Part shown: in pieces, positions 47,618-59,600 of the stretch
Layout of the letters: every line of letters begins with the position of its first letter
How positions within the stretch are numbered: the stretch's first letter is position 1
NCBI GenBank assembly: GCA_024195265.1
Contig: JAJLRJ010000004.1
Location: forward strand, 36,191,530-36,255,529
Length of the DNA: 64,000 bases
Reading direction: 5' to 3'
Origin: Dendrophyllia cribrosa
Lineage: Eukaryota > Cnidaria > Anthozoa > Scleractinia > Dendrophylliidae
Translations under genes and position numbers: made by a program
Notes under the pieces: model-generated
Told to the model about the DNA's origin: nothing
Database searches by the model: none
What the model saw: the letters and a program-made list of their open reading frames with translations, nothing else

Positions 47618-50600
47618 ACCTTGTTACTTCAAGAATGTTAAGTCTATAACGATGAAACCTAGAGGGTACATAGTACGTCCAAAACTGTCTCCTTTACGGT
47701 CCGCACAATGGAACATGACGTCATATGATGTAGTTATTAGGTAATTAGTTATACGGCCGCTATCTTGGATTTCCAAAATTATTCAAAACCTCTTAAAAAC
47801 CATCCAAATTGAATCAAAATTAATCAAAACTAATAAATAAATGCTAAATGACGTAAAAATGTAAAAGTCATACCAATAGACCTTTCCCGCATTCCACTCC
47901 AGTGAGCACACACAATGAAACGAGGTCGAGGCTTGGGTGGACAATTCCATACAAATCACTGTATTTTGTCCACCCCAGCCTCGAGTTGGTGCCTTTGTTC
48001 ACAGGAATGCGGGAAAGGTCTATAAACATTGTTTTTCTTCATTCAAACATAAAAATATGCAAATTTAAAAAAACATGGCTGTCAAAATCTTGTTGCCATG
48101 GAAACATCAAGTCACATGATCAACACAATGTCATATGTGATTGTTGCCAGACAAATTTTAGGAAAGTCACAAAGTTTGATGGCGTTTGAATACATATTAA
48201 AGAAGTTATGAATGTTGAAAGTTAGTGCGGGCACTTTGTGCCCCCCCCAGGCAAAAAAAGGGTTAACTAAAGGGTAGGACATAGAGTTGCTGTTGTTTGT
48301 AGCCTCAGTGTTCTCGATGTGTGTGTGTTTCTGGGAGGTCCTTAATACATAAACCTCAAGATGCTAATTCAGAATGTCTTAGATACATTCTGTAAATTAC
48401 TATAAAAATAGCAAGGCAGCCCAATTCCATTTTGAGAGCCTAATGTTATTTTAATATTTGTATTTCATTTGCAGCAACTTGACATCAGCATGATGTTTGA
48501 TCTGAATGCAGAGTTGTCACCAGATGATGTCTCAAGCCCAACTGATGACAAAGGAGAGGGCCTGATATTAAGCCCTACCTCAACCTCCTTGCCTGTGTCG
48601 TGCCCAACTCTAACCTGTAAAACAGGTTTGTACAAGAGGTCCCCAGGATTTCAGCCCACAGTCTGCTGTATGATTCCATCTTTGGGATCTGATGTTATAC
48701 CTCTTAGCAGCTTGGCAGTGAGCTCTGAATTTGGCGTGTAAGTTAGCATGCATTGGCTATGAAATCTTAATAACAGTGACTGACTTTTTTTAATTCAGAG
48801 ACCGGTCATTATTTAGCAGGAGGGGGGTACTATATAATTATGAGGGGAGGGTCGCAACTTTTTTATTAGGATTTTGGGGAGGGTGGCAATTTTTTAGACC
48901 AAATTTTCGTCGAGAGTCTCAAATGTCACAATTTTTGGATGAAAACTGAGAAGGGCCACACCTTTTTTGGTAAAATGTTTACGAAAATTAGTAGACCTCT
49001 CCCTCGATTTATATCAATACTAAAGTGCTTGTCTCATAACCTTTAAATTATTCTCTCTGTTGTAACATTAACCACCTCTTCCCAACTAATTTATTTTGTG
49101 TTCTTTTGTGTGTATCTGTCTTTTTATAACAACTTTGATATGTAGTTACTTTTACGCATGGCCCAGCCACTCAGTGCGATTAGCCTTTGCTATTTCTGAG
49201 TGGCTGTGTTCTTTTTCTTTCACTTTCACAGTTATTTCCTTTTTATGACTCTGCTTTTTTGTATGAAGAGCACAATAAAGATTGTTGTTGTTGCATTTGT
49301 TTTTGGTTAATTAGATTCCTTTTTCAAGATGCTTTTTCGCAAACCTGGTTTTGTTTTCTTTTTTCAGGATTTCCATCAGCAATGGTCCTTCTTTGGCTTT
49401 GGTTGACATAGTTCAACGGAAACTCATAACAGTTTTATCAGCACAGGACATGTGTGGTAAGGGACTTTTACTCATGGATTTGAGGACCAATTTGAAAATT
49501 ATTGAAATTATTTTGATTTTAAAATTAGTTTCAAATTCTGCTCTGCAAAGGAAACCATCGATAAACTACTAATACCATAACAAAGTATTCATCCACAATA
49601 TTATTAACACCTCTTTCTGTATGAGCAAGGAATTGCTTAAAATCTATGTTAGAATCAAGCTCCTTCAGATGCTCTAGAAATTTAAGGATTACTGTTTCAA
49701 ATACTGTGAAAACAGCTGATTCAAGTTCGGGCCTCAAAATGAGATGTTTGTTAGATTTTTCTTCCAAAAACTTGGAACTTGAAAATTAACCTAAAAATGC
49801 ACATATACAAGCCTTTTTCACTCTGCCCTTCAAATTTTAGAACTACACTGTAGTTTTCCAAAACAGCATAATTCCCTGATATGATCCTTCAGACAGGATT
49901 CTGTTAATTCATCTGTTATTTTATGAGATTATTTATGAATGTTGTGGAAAGTTTGTATGAATTTTGTTATACATGTCCATAACTTTTATAACAACATTTG
50001 CAGCTGTCTCTGATTCACCGTTATCGTCAGCACCTCCGACCGTTACAACTCCAGTGATTACTGGCACCCCCCTGACATTCTCTATCAATGCTGATGGCAC
50101 AGGGGGGGAAATCCAAATTGATCTTGGCTCAAAAGTTGAAAGGAGAAAGAGCCGGCCACCTCGTCCTCCTCCCCCGGTGAGGAGACTCAGCAGTAAGCCT
50201 GCTGAACAGAATGGCGGCAGTGAAGCTGTAGATGGCATCAGACCAAGAACAACAAGCAATCTTAATATGGATGTTGGTCCCCCTGACAGCATCAGCTGTG
50301 TGCGGTTTGCATGTACCTTTACAAAAAAGAATGGTAAGTTCATGATGCCCTCTGTTATAACGGATGGTATCAGATTAACAAACTTAGATTCAACTTTTCC
50401 ATGCGTCTGTTCAGTTATAGATCACAGATGACGTCAAAATGTGGTAAGAACAAAAACATGGACAACAAGCAGCAGGCGAGTTGGCTACTGTTGGCCTTAC
50501 CACATTTTGACATCTTCTGTGATCTATAACTCAACAGATGCATGGCAAAATGGAATCTATTAATTTTTGTTTTATAAAATAACTGGGAAAAAAATGGTGA

Positions 50601-53600
50601 TCATGACTGTTTTCCGGATATTCAGATGGCAAAATAACTGAATTCATCATGTATCGAAAAGGCAGTAGCCATATTTTATAAAGAGGGGGTTGTAAAGTGG
50701 GGTGCTAATGTACAAGTGTACAGCTAAGCAGTGACATTTTGTGAATTTTCGCTGAAATCAATCTTTGTTGATTTTAAGCCCTATTAGCTTTAACTTATCA
50801 CTGTTGGATATTTTTGCAGATAACTTGATAAGCCCGTGTCTGTGGGTAGGAACAGCTCTTGGCAATGTGTTTGTTGTGGTACTCAACTTGCCTGTCAGAG
50901 AGCAGAGAGAATCACAGCCTGTGCTAACTATAACCACAGGTAACCCAATTATCTCACTTTAAAGCTCATAGTGCTTCCGCAAAAAGGTTTAATATGCTTG
51001 GTCACGTGCGCCAATTCATTCAGTGTCCATGGAAACTATTCTCATTTATTGTCTTACAATGTATTAGTATTATCGCAAGCCAGCTACAATAGGCGACAAT
51101 ATTGTTGACACATCGTCATTTTGAACCCCATTTTCTTCAAGACAACACACATTTTTACCCCACCCCCCTTGTTCCCAACCCCCCCCCCCCCAGACAATGT
51201 TGTGTATTGTTTACATAGGATAGGATAACTTTATTTAGACACGGTAAACTCATCAGTACAACTATAAAAACCTAATTAATACAAAATTATTATAAAATAT
51301 GTAATAGCTAGAACTACATTACTAAAATTACCCTAAATAATCAATAACTATACAACAATAATATTAAATGCGAAATTTAAAAACCTGCTTTACGTGAGTG
51401 CCGTGTGTAAAAATTCTAAATTTTCATGACGAGAAGAAACGCTCGCAGCCAACCCTGCAATTTTACAACATTGGAAGGGGGGAAGGGGGTTTGGGCAGCA
51501 AAGTATAGTGAATGCAAAGAGATAGTGATAAATATGTTACGGAAACCGTTTGGCATATAGAGTGTGTCAACTATTTTTGTCGCCTATTGTAGCAAGTAGC
51601 CTGTGAATATGGCTGCCTTCTAACACTTCTGGCCTCTAGGGGTTTGCACACGTGCCTCTAGCGGCCGAAAGTTACGAGAGACAGCTGCGTTTCGTTGGCT
51701 AGCTAGTTAGTACTTGTAAGCTTCTATAGCTAGATTTTTAGCAGTTTCTTTTATCTCTCAATAATGGTTGAACTTGAAGCGAAACATGTGAGTGCAAGTT
51801 TAAGTTGCATTACTTTCAGAACTCAACATGTGGAATGTGAAGTTTCTTCAAGGCAAACAATCACCCCTGGCACTGTTTGCGTGTTTCGTTTTTTTTTGCT
51901 TAACCATTCTTGAGAAAAACGTCAGACTGCTCGTATAGTCTACTTTAATCGCGGCTGCAAGGTATTATGACAAAACAGGCAAGAAAACTAAAGAATTTGC
52001 CAGAGACAGGTAACTGGTAATCCTTCGAGTCCTAAGAGTGATGTGTCTAATTTAGTTAGTGTCAGGTAGACACTTACAACAACTGAAGAAAATTATAAAC
52101 TTGATGTCCCTCTCTTTTTTTCGAGAACTAAAATAATTGAAATTAGCGGAACTTAATAGTTTGGGCTTGGGTAAAACAAGGCCCCCAAACCCGCCACATT
52201 TTCCAGGTTTGATGCCTTTTTTTGGGCACATACTTACAGACTAAAGGTGTTACATGTAGGGTTTGTTTGTATTACAGGGACATTATTCCAACCTAAAGCG
52301 GGTGTTATTCTAAGCATCGTTATCCTAGACGGACATGGACATCTGTTTCCCTCTCCATTTCAGTTTTGGAAGGAGAAAGATTCGCAGCAGAATAAGAGTA
52401 CGTAATATTGATGCATCCTAAGTACTGTCAACCTCGTCCCAAGGGTCCTCTCTCTTCAGCCACGTCATCATTGAGAGAGACCCTAGTTGCGGCTGCTCAC
52501 GTGCCACCCTGTGAGAAAAACATCGCCATCGGTGTAGGGTCAACTGAGGGCAATATAAATCTACGCCTTTGAAAAACAAAGTTAAGTCTAAGAAAGGTCA
52601 AAAGATCCGAAAATGGCGTAGCTAAAGAGAGAAGATCCTGGGAACAAGGTTGAAGTACTTTTCAAGAATTACACAAAATATATTACGTATTTAAAGGGGC
52701 ATTGTCACGGAGATTTTGCTGTGTTTTGGTCAAAATACACTAAATATACTACAAAGTACATTTGCTCAAACGTAAAATTGCTTTTAGAACACCAAGAAGA
52801 TAATATCAAGTGATTTCTTCAAGGAAGAACAAACCATAATAAGTTTTTCTGCGATTTTTTCACGACTCTTGGGAGGAACTTGAAAAATTGGCCAATGTTT
52901 TCAAGTTGCAATCCATTTTCATCCTGGCCATCCGCAGCCAAAGATAAGGAATACTAGTTTCTGTGCACTGGTAGAGTATTTCTTAACAAAACGGGACCAT
53001 TATTTTAAGGTTTCCATTGAAACAAATATGTTTTTTGGCTCTTCAAAGTGATACTAAAAATAGGTGACAGTGTCCCTTTAAACTTCTACTGCTACATTTC
53101 TTGTTTTACAAACACTTGATTGCTACTGGCTTTACGGGCTTCATGCTTATTACTGACTATTTTCCTCCAATATAAAATAAATTTGGCCGCTTTTATAGGG
53201 TCACTGTTATTTGTGAATTTAAACACGTTTTGTTTTCCACCATGGCATTTCTTGTTCTTTCATTACGCCTCATGATTTCACTTCTCAAAAAGCAACTGTC
53301 GGGGCTGATATATCGTGTTTTCATGATTAGGGCCAGGAACTTGATTTAAGCTTACTCTATTATCTTAAAATAGGAAGAAAAAAATCGACAAAAGTGATGA
53401 AAGCATTTATTAATCTTTTACAGATTATCCTCATGGCTTATGGCTTCTTATATTTTTATTCCCTTTTTTTCTTTGTAAATTTGTGCCATTAAATTGTAAG
53501 AAATTAAAAATTAAATTAAATATTAACCAAAGTAAAATCATGATAACGGCTAAAAAGGTCAAAATTCTACAAGGATGACAATTGTTATTTCTTGACAGGC

Positions 53601-56600
53601 GGTCAAGAAATCAAATTTTATGAACGGTAATCCACTTCCATCCTTGCAATCCTGCGCTTAATCCCCAAACTATTGCTTCTGTTTTGTTATATAGAATCTT
53701 GTTGTTTTATCGAGTTGTATATTTGGTGGTATTTTGGTGATATAACATGAAAATAAAGTTTGGGAAATTTTGTATTTTCGGCGGGACAGTGTCCCTTTGA
53801 TATCTCAGACAGAGTTCTACTAAAAAAGGTTTTCTTGTTTTCAGGAAACTCGTTACTGACAAGGGAGATACAAGACAGACACTTTGTAGTTATCTGTACA
53901 GAAAGGGAAGCCAAGGTTAGATGAAAAACAAAGCTGAAAAATTATTTGTTTGATTGTTTTTATCCAAGAAAAGAACACACTCTTCTTTTTTAATCATCAT
54001 TGGAAAGTACTTAAGGTTTAGCAGTGAAAGGTTTAACACCGCATTTCTGGAAGCCTGGACTGAACACATGTAACAGAAAACACATTAAATGCCTTATCTT
54101 GTGCTTTGTAATGTTTTATTTGAAGGTGTATATGTTACCAACATGTCACACAAATCAGTCCAAAAAGCTTCTCAGAAAGAGAAGCCAAGGTTAGGTGAAA
54201 AACAAAGCTGAAAAATTATTTGTTTGATTGTTTTTATCCAAGAAAAGAACACACTCTTCTTTTTTAATCATCGTTGGAAAATACTTAAGGTTTAGCAGTG
54301 AAAGGTTTAACAGCGCATTTCTGGAAGCCTGGACTGAACACAAGTAACAGAAAACACATTAAATGCCTTATCTTGTGCTTTGTAATGTTTTATTTGAAGG
54401 TGTATATGTTACCAACATGTCACACAAATCCAAAAAGCTTCTCAGAAAGAGAAGCCAAGGTTAGATGAAAAACAAAGCTGAAAAATTATTTGTTTGATTG
54501 TTTTTATCCAAGAAAAGAACACACTCTTCTTTTTTAATCATCGTTGGAAAATACTTAAGGTTTAGCAGTGAAAGGTTTCACAGCGCATTTCTGGAAGCCT
54601 GGACTGAACACAAGTAACAGAAAACACATTAAATGCCTTATCTTGTGCTTTGTAATGTTTTATTTGAAGGTGTATATGTTACCAACATGTCACACAAATC
54701 CAAAAAGCTTCTCAGAAAGAGAAGCCAAGGTTAGATGAAAAACAAAGCTGAAAAATTATTTGTTTGATTGTTTTTATCCAAGAAAAGAACACACTCTTCT
54801 TTTTTAATCATCGTTGGAAAATACTTAAGGTTTAGCAGTGAAAGGTTTCACAGCGCATTTCTGGAAGCCTGGACTGAACACAAGTAACAGAAAACACATT
54901 AAATGCCTTATCTTGTGCTTTGTAATGTTTTATTTGAAGGTGTATATGTTACCAACATGTCACACAAATCCAAAAAGCTTCTCAGAAAGAGAAGCCAAGG
55001 TTAGATGAAAAACAAAGCTGAAAAATTATTTGTTTGATTGTTTTTATCCAAGAAAAGAACACACTCTTCTTTTTTAATCATCGTTGGAAAATACTTAAGG
55101 TTTAGCAGTGAAAGGTTTCACAGCGCATTTCTGGAAGCCTGGACTGAACACAAGTAACAGAAAACACATTAAATGCCTTATCTTGTGCTTTGTAATGTTT
55201 TATTTGAAGGTGTATATGTTACCAACATGTCACACAAATCCAAAAAGCTTCTCAGAAAGAGAAGCCAAGGTTAGATGAAAAACAAAGCTGAAAAATTATT
55301 TGTTTGATTGTTTTTATCCAAGAAAAGAACATACTCTTCTTTTTTAATCATCGTTGGAAAATACTTAAGGTTTAGCAGTGAAAGGTTTAACAGCGCATTT
55401 CTGGAAGCCTGGACTGAACACAAGTAACAGAAAACACATTAAATGCCTTATCTTGTGCTTTGTAATGTTTTATTTGAAGGTGTATATGTTACCAACATGT
55501 CACACAAATCCAAAAAGCTTCTCAGAAGCAAATCTCCTCACGGATGAATGCGCCGTGGTACTCAAGGCAGCGGCTGTTGTTGTTGAAGGTTAGAGTGAAT
55601 TTTTAAAAACTTTGTAATGACTGCCGTTATATCAGCTGTTTATTTTATAGTACAAAATTTAGAGAGGTTCTTTATTGAGTATCGAAAGCAATGTCGTGAT
55701 TGCTTTGGTTTTTCAATGCTACGCTTTGTGATTGGCTTGAAAATCTCGTGCCACTTTCTCAACCAATCAGAAGAAAAACCAAAACCAATTGTAACTTGGT
55801 CGCACGCGTTTTCCCGCGCATAGCGCCTGGCTGCATGTGCTTCGAGTTCTGATTGGTTCATTGGATTGTCTACATCTGTTGTGATTGGCCAGAGTGATTA
55901 CTTTGGTTATTGTTTACGACACTCAATTGAAAACCACTGTTGCTCTTTCAAAAGTTGCATTTCTATAATCGGAAACGTAAAAATACAGTAATATTTCAGT
56001 TTTGTTAAAATTCCTAGTGCTCCTAAGCCTTAAAACTCCAATAGTGATCAACATCAAATATCTCTTTGTAATATCAATACTTCTTCAATCAGAAAGGATA
56101 TGAGAATCAAGGATATGGTCAATCAAGATGAATTCTCTTGATAGTTCAACAACTTCTCCCCACAAATGCTGTGATAAATGTATGGGGACTGGAAAGGAGA
56201 AATTGCATTTTGATATTGAGGACTACAGTCAAAATACTCAGCGCGTTCCGCTTATTATTTGGGAATGACTTTTATTAATCGGGAACGGATTACATTATTG
56301 AAATCAAAATTCAGGTTTAAAATTGATTATTGGAATCTTCCAACAGACTCATTCGAAATAACGAATGCTGATTCGTTTGTTATTGACATCAGGCGAATGT
56401 TCACATGCAAAGCAGGCAACAGTTGGCGGCTTGACACATCTGACCTATTTCTGTTCGCTCAACAAACAATTATCACTGAGTATTTTTTATTGACGTAAAG
56501 AAGCTCTGCGTTTACAAAACTCCGAAGAAGAATTCATAAAATGCTAGTGTGCTGGTACTGAAAGAGACTGAATTCTCTGAAACCAACAGCGGCCAACGGT

Positions 56601-59600
56601 TGCGTATTTCACCTGTGAACTTTTGACCCATGTCAGTAAATAAACCAATCAAAATTCGTTATTTCGAATGAGGCTACCGTTGGAAGATTCCAATAATCAA
56701 TTTAAAACCTGAAGTTTGATTTCAATAATGCAATCCGTTCCCGATTAATGAAAGTCATTCCCAAATAATAAGCGGAACGCGCTGAGTATTTTGATTGTAA
56801 AGGAATAAGGAAACTGTGCTATGGATGGCCATGATTTCAACAGGGTCGCTAGTTGAATTTATTTGAAAACGTTGGGGCAAAGTTTTCAAGTTCTGTCATT
56901 GTGTTAGTTCTCCATAGAGAATTCACTAGAAATGTTCTTCTTGGTGTTATACGTTATGGGCCTTAATCACGTGACGGGCATGTTGACTCCCCAGAGAATT
57001 AAATGCTTTGTTTTATCCCGCTTAACCTCGTTTTTAACTTTTACACTGCGAGGCTTGGGGGGTAAATCTTTTGTTTTTATACAAAATCGCGGGGCCTGTT
57101 TAAAGGCCCGTTTACACAGGCGATTTTTTGTGAAATTTTTGTCGAAGCGATTTGTCGTGCGATGTCGCAGAGGTTTCAAACATGTTCGAAACCTGATGCA
57201 ACTTGACGGCAATTTCTGGGAAATCACAGCAAATCAAAGCAAATGTCGCACCCGAATCGCACAGGAAATCGCCGCTTGTTTACACTTGCGACAAAAGTTG
57301 CATTGGAGAGCGCGACAAAAATCGCATCAAAAATCGCATGTGTCAACCGGCCCATAGTGAGAGCCCATAGTGAGAGCATTAACCATTTCGAGTACGTATA
57401 ACTAACTCGCAAAGTTTGAAGCCACATGAATAGCACGGTGCTCTGGTTGTTTACAGTGCGTTGTTTTAGACTTTCTTAGTGCGAATGCAAAACCAAAACA
57501 CACACGTGACTACTTCTGGGACACTGATTGCATTGACCTGACCATTATGTTACGGTTTTGTTGTAGGAAGTAGCTGCTTGTTGTGTCTTAACAGTCTTGG
57601 AAAAGTGCTTGCCTTCAGCCTACCAAACCTTTCGCCGCTTATGGATGTAGAATGCTCATTTCTTATGAAGGAATACAGGTTAGAAACGATGTCACTAGGG
57701 TAGGGAAGGTAGAGTATTGTTTTCTCCAAACTTGTCGCCCCTTATGGATGTAGAATGCTCAATCCTTATGAAGGAATACAGGTTAGAAACGATGTCACCC
57801 GGGTGGGGAGGGTAGAGTATTGTTTTCTCCAAACCTGTCGCCGGTTATGGATGTAGAATGCTGAGGTATTATTTTGTCCAAACATTTCACCGCTAGTGGA
57901 TTTAGAATGTCCATTTCTTTAAGAAATGCAGCCTCATGCATCAATCACAGCTCTTCGTTATTTTCTGTCATAAAATGTGCTACATCTTTTTCTCGCTACA
58001 GTTATTGTGTCTTGTCACTTGTTTTACATAAAACTTTAGTGTTCTTCACTCCAGACCTGATGTGCTAGTTAAATTGACCTGAACCATAAAACTACATACA
58101 TTCCCAATCCCATACTAACAATAAATCTTTTTTGCTGTTTTCTTAGATTCCTCAGAACCCTAGTGTTTTCTGACGATGCCCAAGCATTAATTTTGTGCTC
58201 ACCGTTCGAAATCCAGCGGCTTTCAATGTTCGTCAGACCAGGGTGAGTGGAAATATTTGTAAATTGATAATCAACGCGAACAAACTGCATTGTTTTCAGT
58301 GGAGTTGCAGAAACATGGAAAAAGGTCACGTTGACTTGCGATCACTTTGATGGAGTTCAAATTTGTCCGCAAGTAGGCGCCAGTTTTTCGCCGTTTAGCC
58401 ACAAAACGCAAGAAAGTCAACGCAAACAGTCACGCGATTACAAGCATGACCGTGAAGGACGAGGCCGACCAAACTTGCTTGATCTTGCGAGTCAACTTGC
58501 GAGTCATCTCGAGCATACTTGCGAGTCAACTTGCGAGTCAACTTGCGGGTCAACTCGCTCGACTTGCGAGTCAACTTGCGACTCCGTTTAGCCAGGGCTT
58601 TAGGTGCATATTTTTTTTCTGATTTCTGCATGGGTTTGTACTGATCGAGTTATCTTCCTATAAAGGCATTATTTGACTCGTTCGTCCCACAGCTAACTTT
58701 CCTACTTGTAACCTTCAACCAATTTCTTCTAGCCTGGAAAAAAGGTTTTTTTTTTTCGGTTCCCATATTTCTAGGTGTCCTTCTATCGTATTATTTGTAG
58801 GATTCTTTTTTTTCCTACATGTAAATAAAAATCATAAAGTTAATGGTTTATCAGTAATCAATTGAGACTCATATCCATCCTCAGTTGTTATTTTAAGCTC
58901 TCTCTTAACATCTTGGGTTTTTTTCCTGCCCTAGCAAAATATAATTTGACGTTTCTTTTGAGGCGAATACAATTTTGTACACACCCTATTTAAACTGCTT
59001 TGTTACATTTATCATTTCAGGATGTTAACAGAAAACCAGGGCTCATTATTCCGTGCTATGGAGACACCTGAACCCCCCAGTAAAGGTTTCTTTAGCAGCT
59101 TGTTCAGCACCGCAGCCTCGCCTCTAGATAGAGAACAGCTCTGTAAGTACCACATGATCGGTCCGTCAGTCAATCAGTCAGTCAGTCCATCAGTCATTTG
59201 ACAGAAAAGGTTTTTTTTTAGTGAGGGCTCAAACGTACCTTTTTAATCCACTAAGGAATACTAGCCAATGAGATTTCTTTCACATTGGCAATGCAGGCAA
59301 AGTTACTGGCATTCTTTGAAAACTAAACAGAGCTAAATACTGTAAGTATATACTAAAAGAGTGGATAGCGTTGTTGGCGCGCTCTGATTGGCTATTGAAA
59401 CTCGGAATAGCAAGTGCTATTCACCTCCAAGCAACTCTTGAAGCTGGCGTAAATTAAATTGACAGGAATAAATGAGTTAAAAAATCGTCATTTTCGTGCT
59501 ATATTATCTCACTGTTTTGGTATGCACTAAAACAAATATTCACCTCAGTGTTGGTGGCCAGTGGTGGATATTTACCTCGCCGCTTCGTGGCTTGGTAAAT

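Larger units (their letters stand above)
53899..55539 (+). repeat. ~270-bp tandem array spanning the exon 21-22 boundary
   Basis: The intron-start word GTTAG(A/G)TGAAAAAC recurs at 53,916, 54,190, 54,460, 54,730, 55,000 and 55,270. Spacing is 274, then exactly 270 bases four times. Each unit holds the end of exon 21, the complete short intron and the start of exon 22. Units 3-5 share TTTCACAGCGC where units 2 and 6 have TTTAACAGCGC, so the middle three look most recently copied. Unit 1 is the most different. Confidence 0.95.

Noticed and set aside
53899..55539. CRISPR-like or satellite array
   Set aside because: The units are 270 bases of exon-intron-exon sequence in an animal gene, with no spacer/repeat alternation.
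57782..57787. Alternative exon-23 donor as a normal isoform
   Set aside because: Its use adds 103 nt with an in-frame stop; the upstream donor at 57,679 restores the conserved reading into exon 24.
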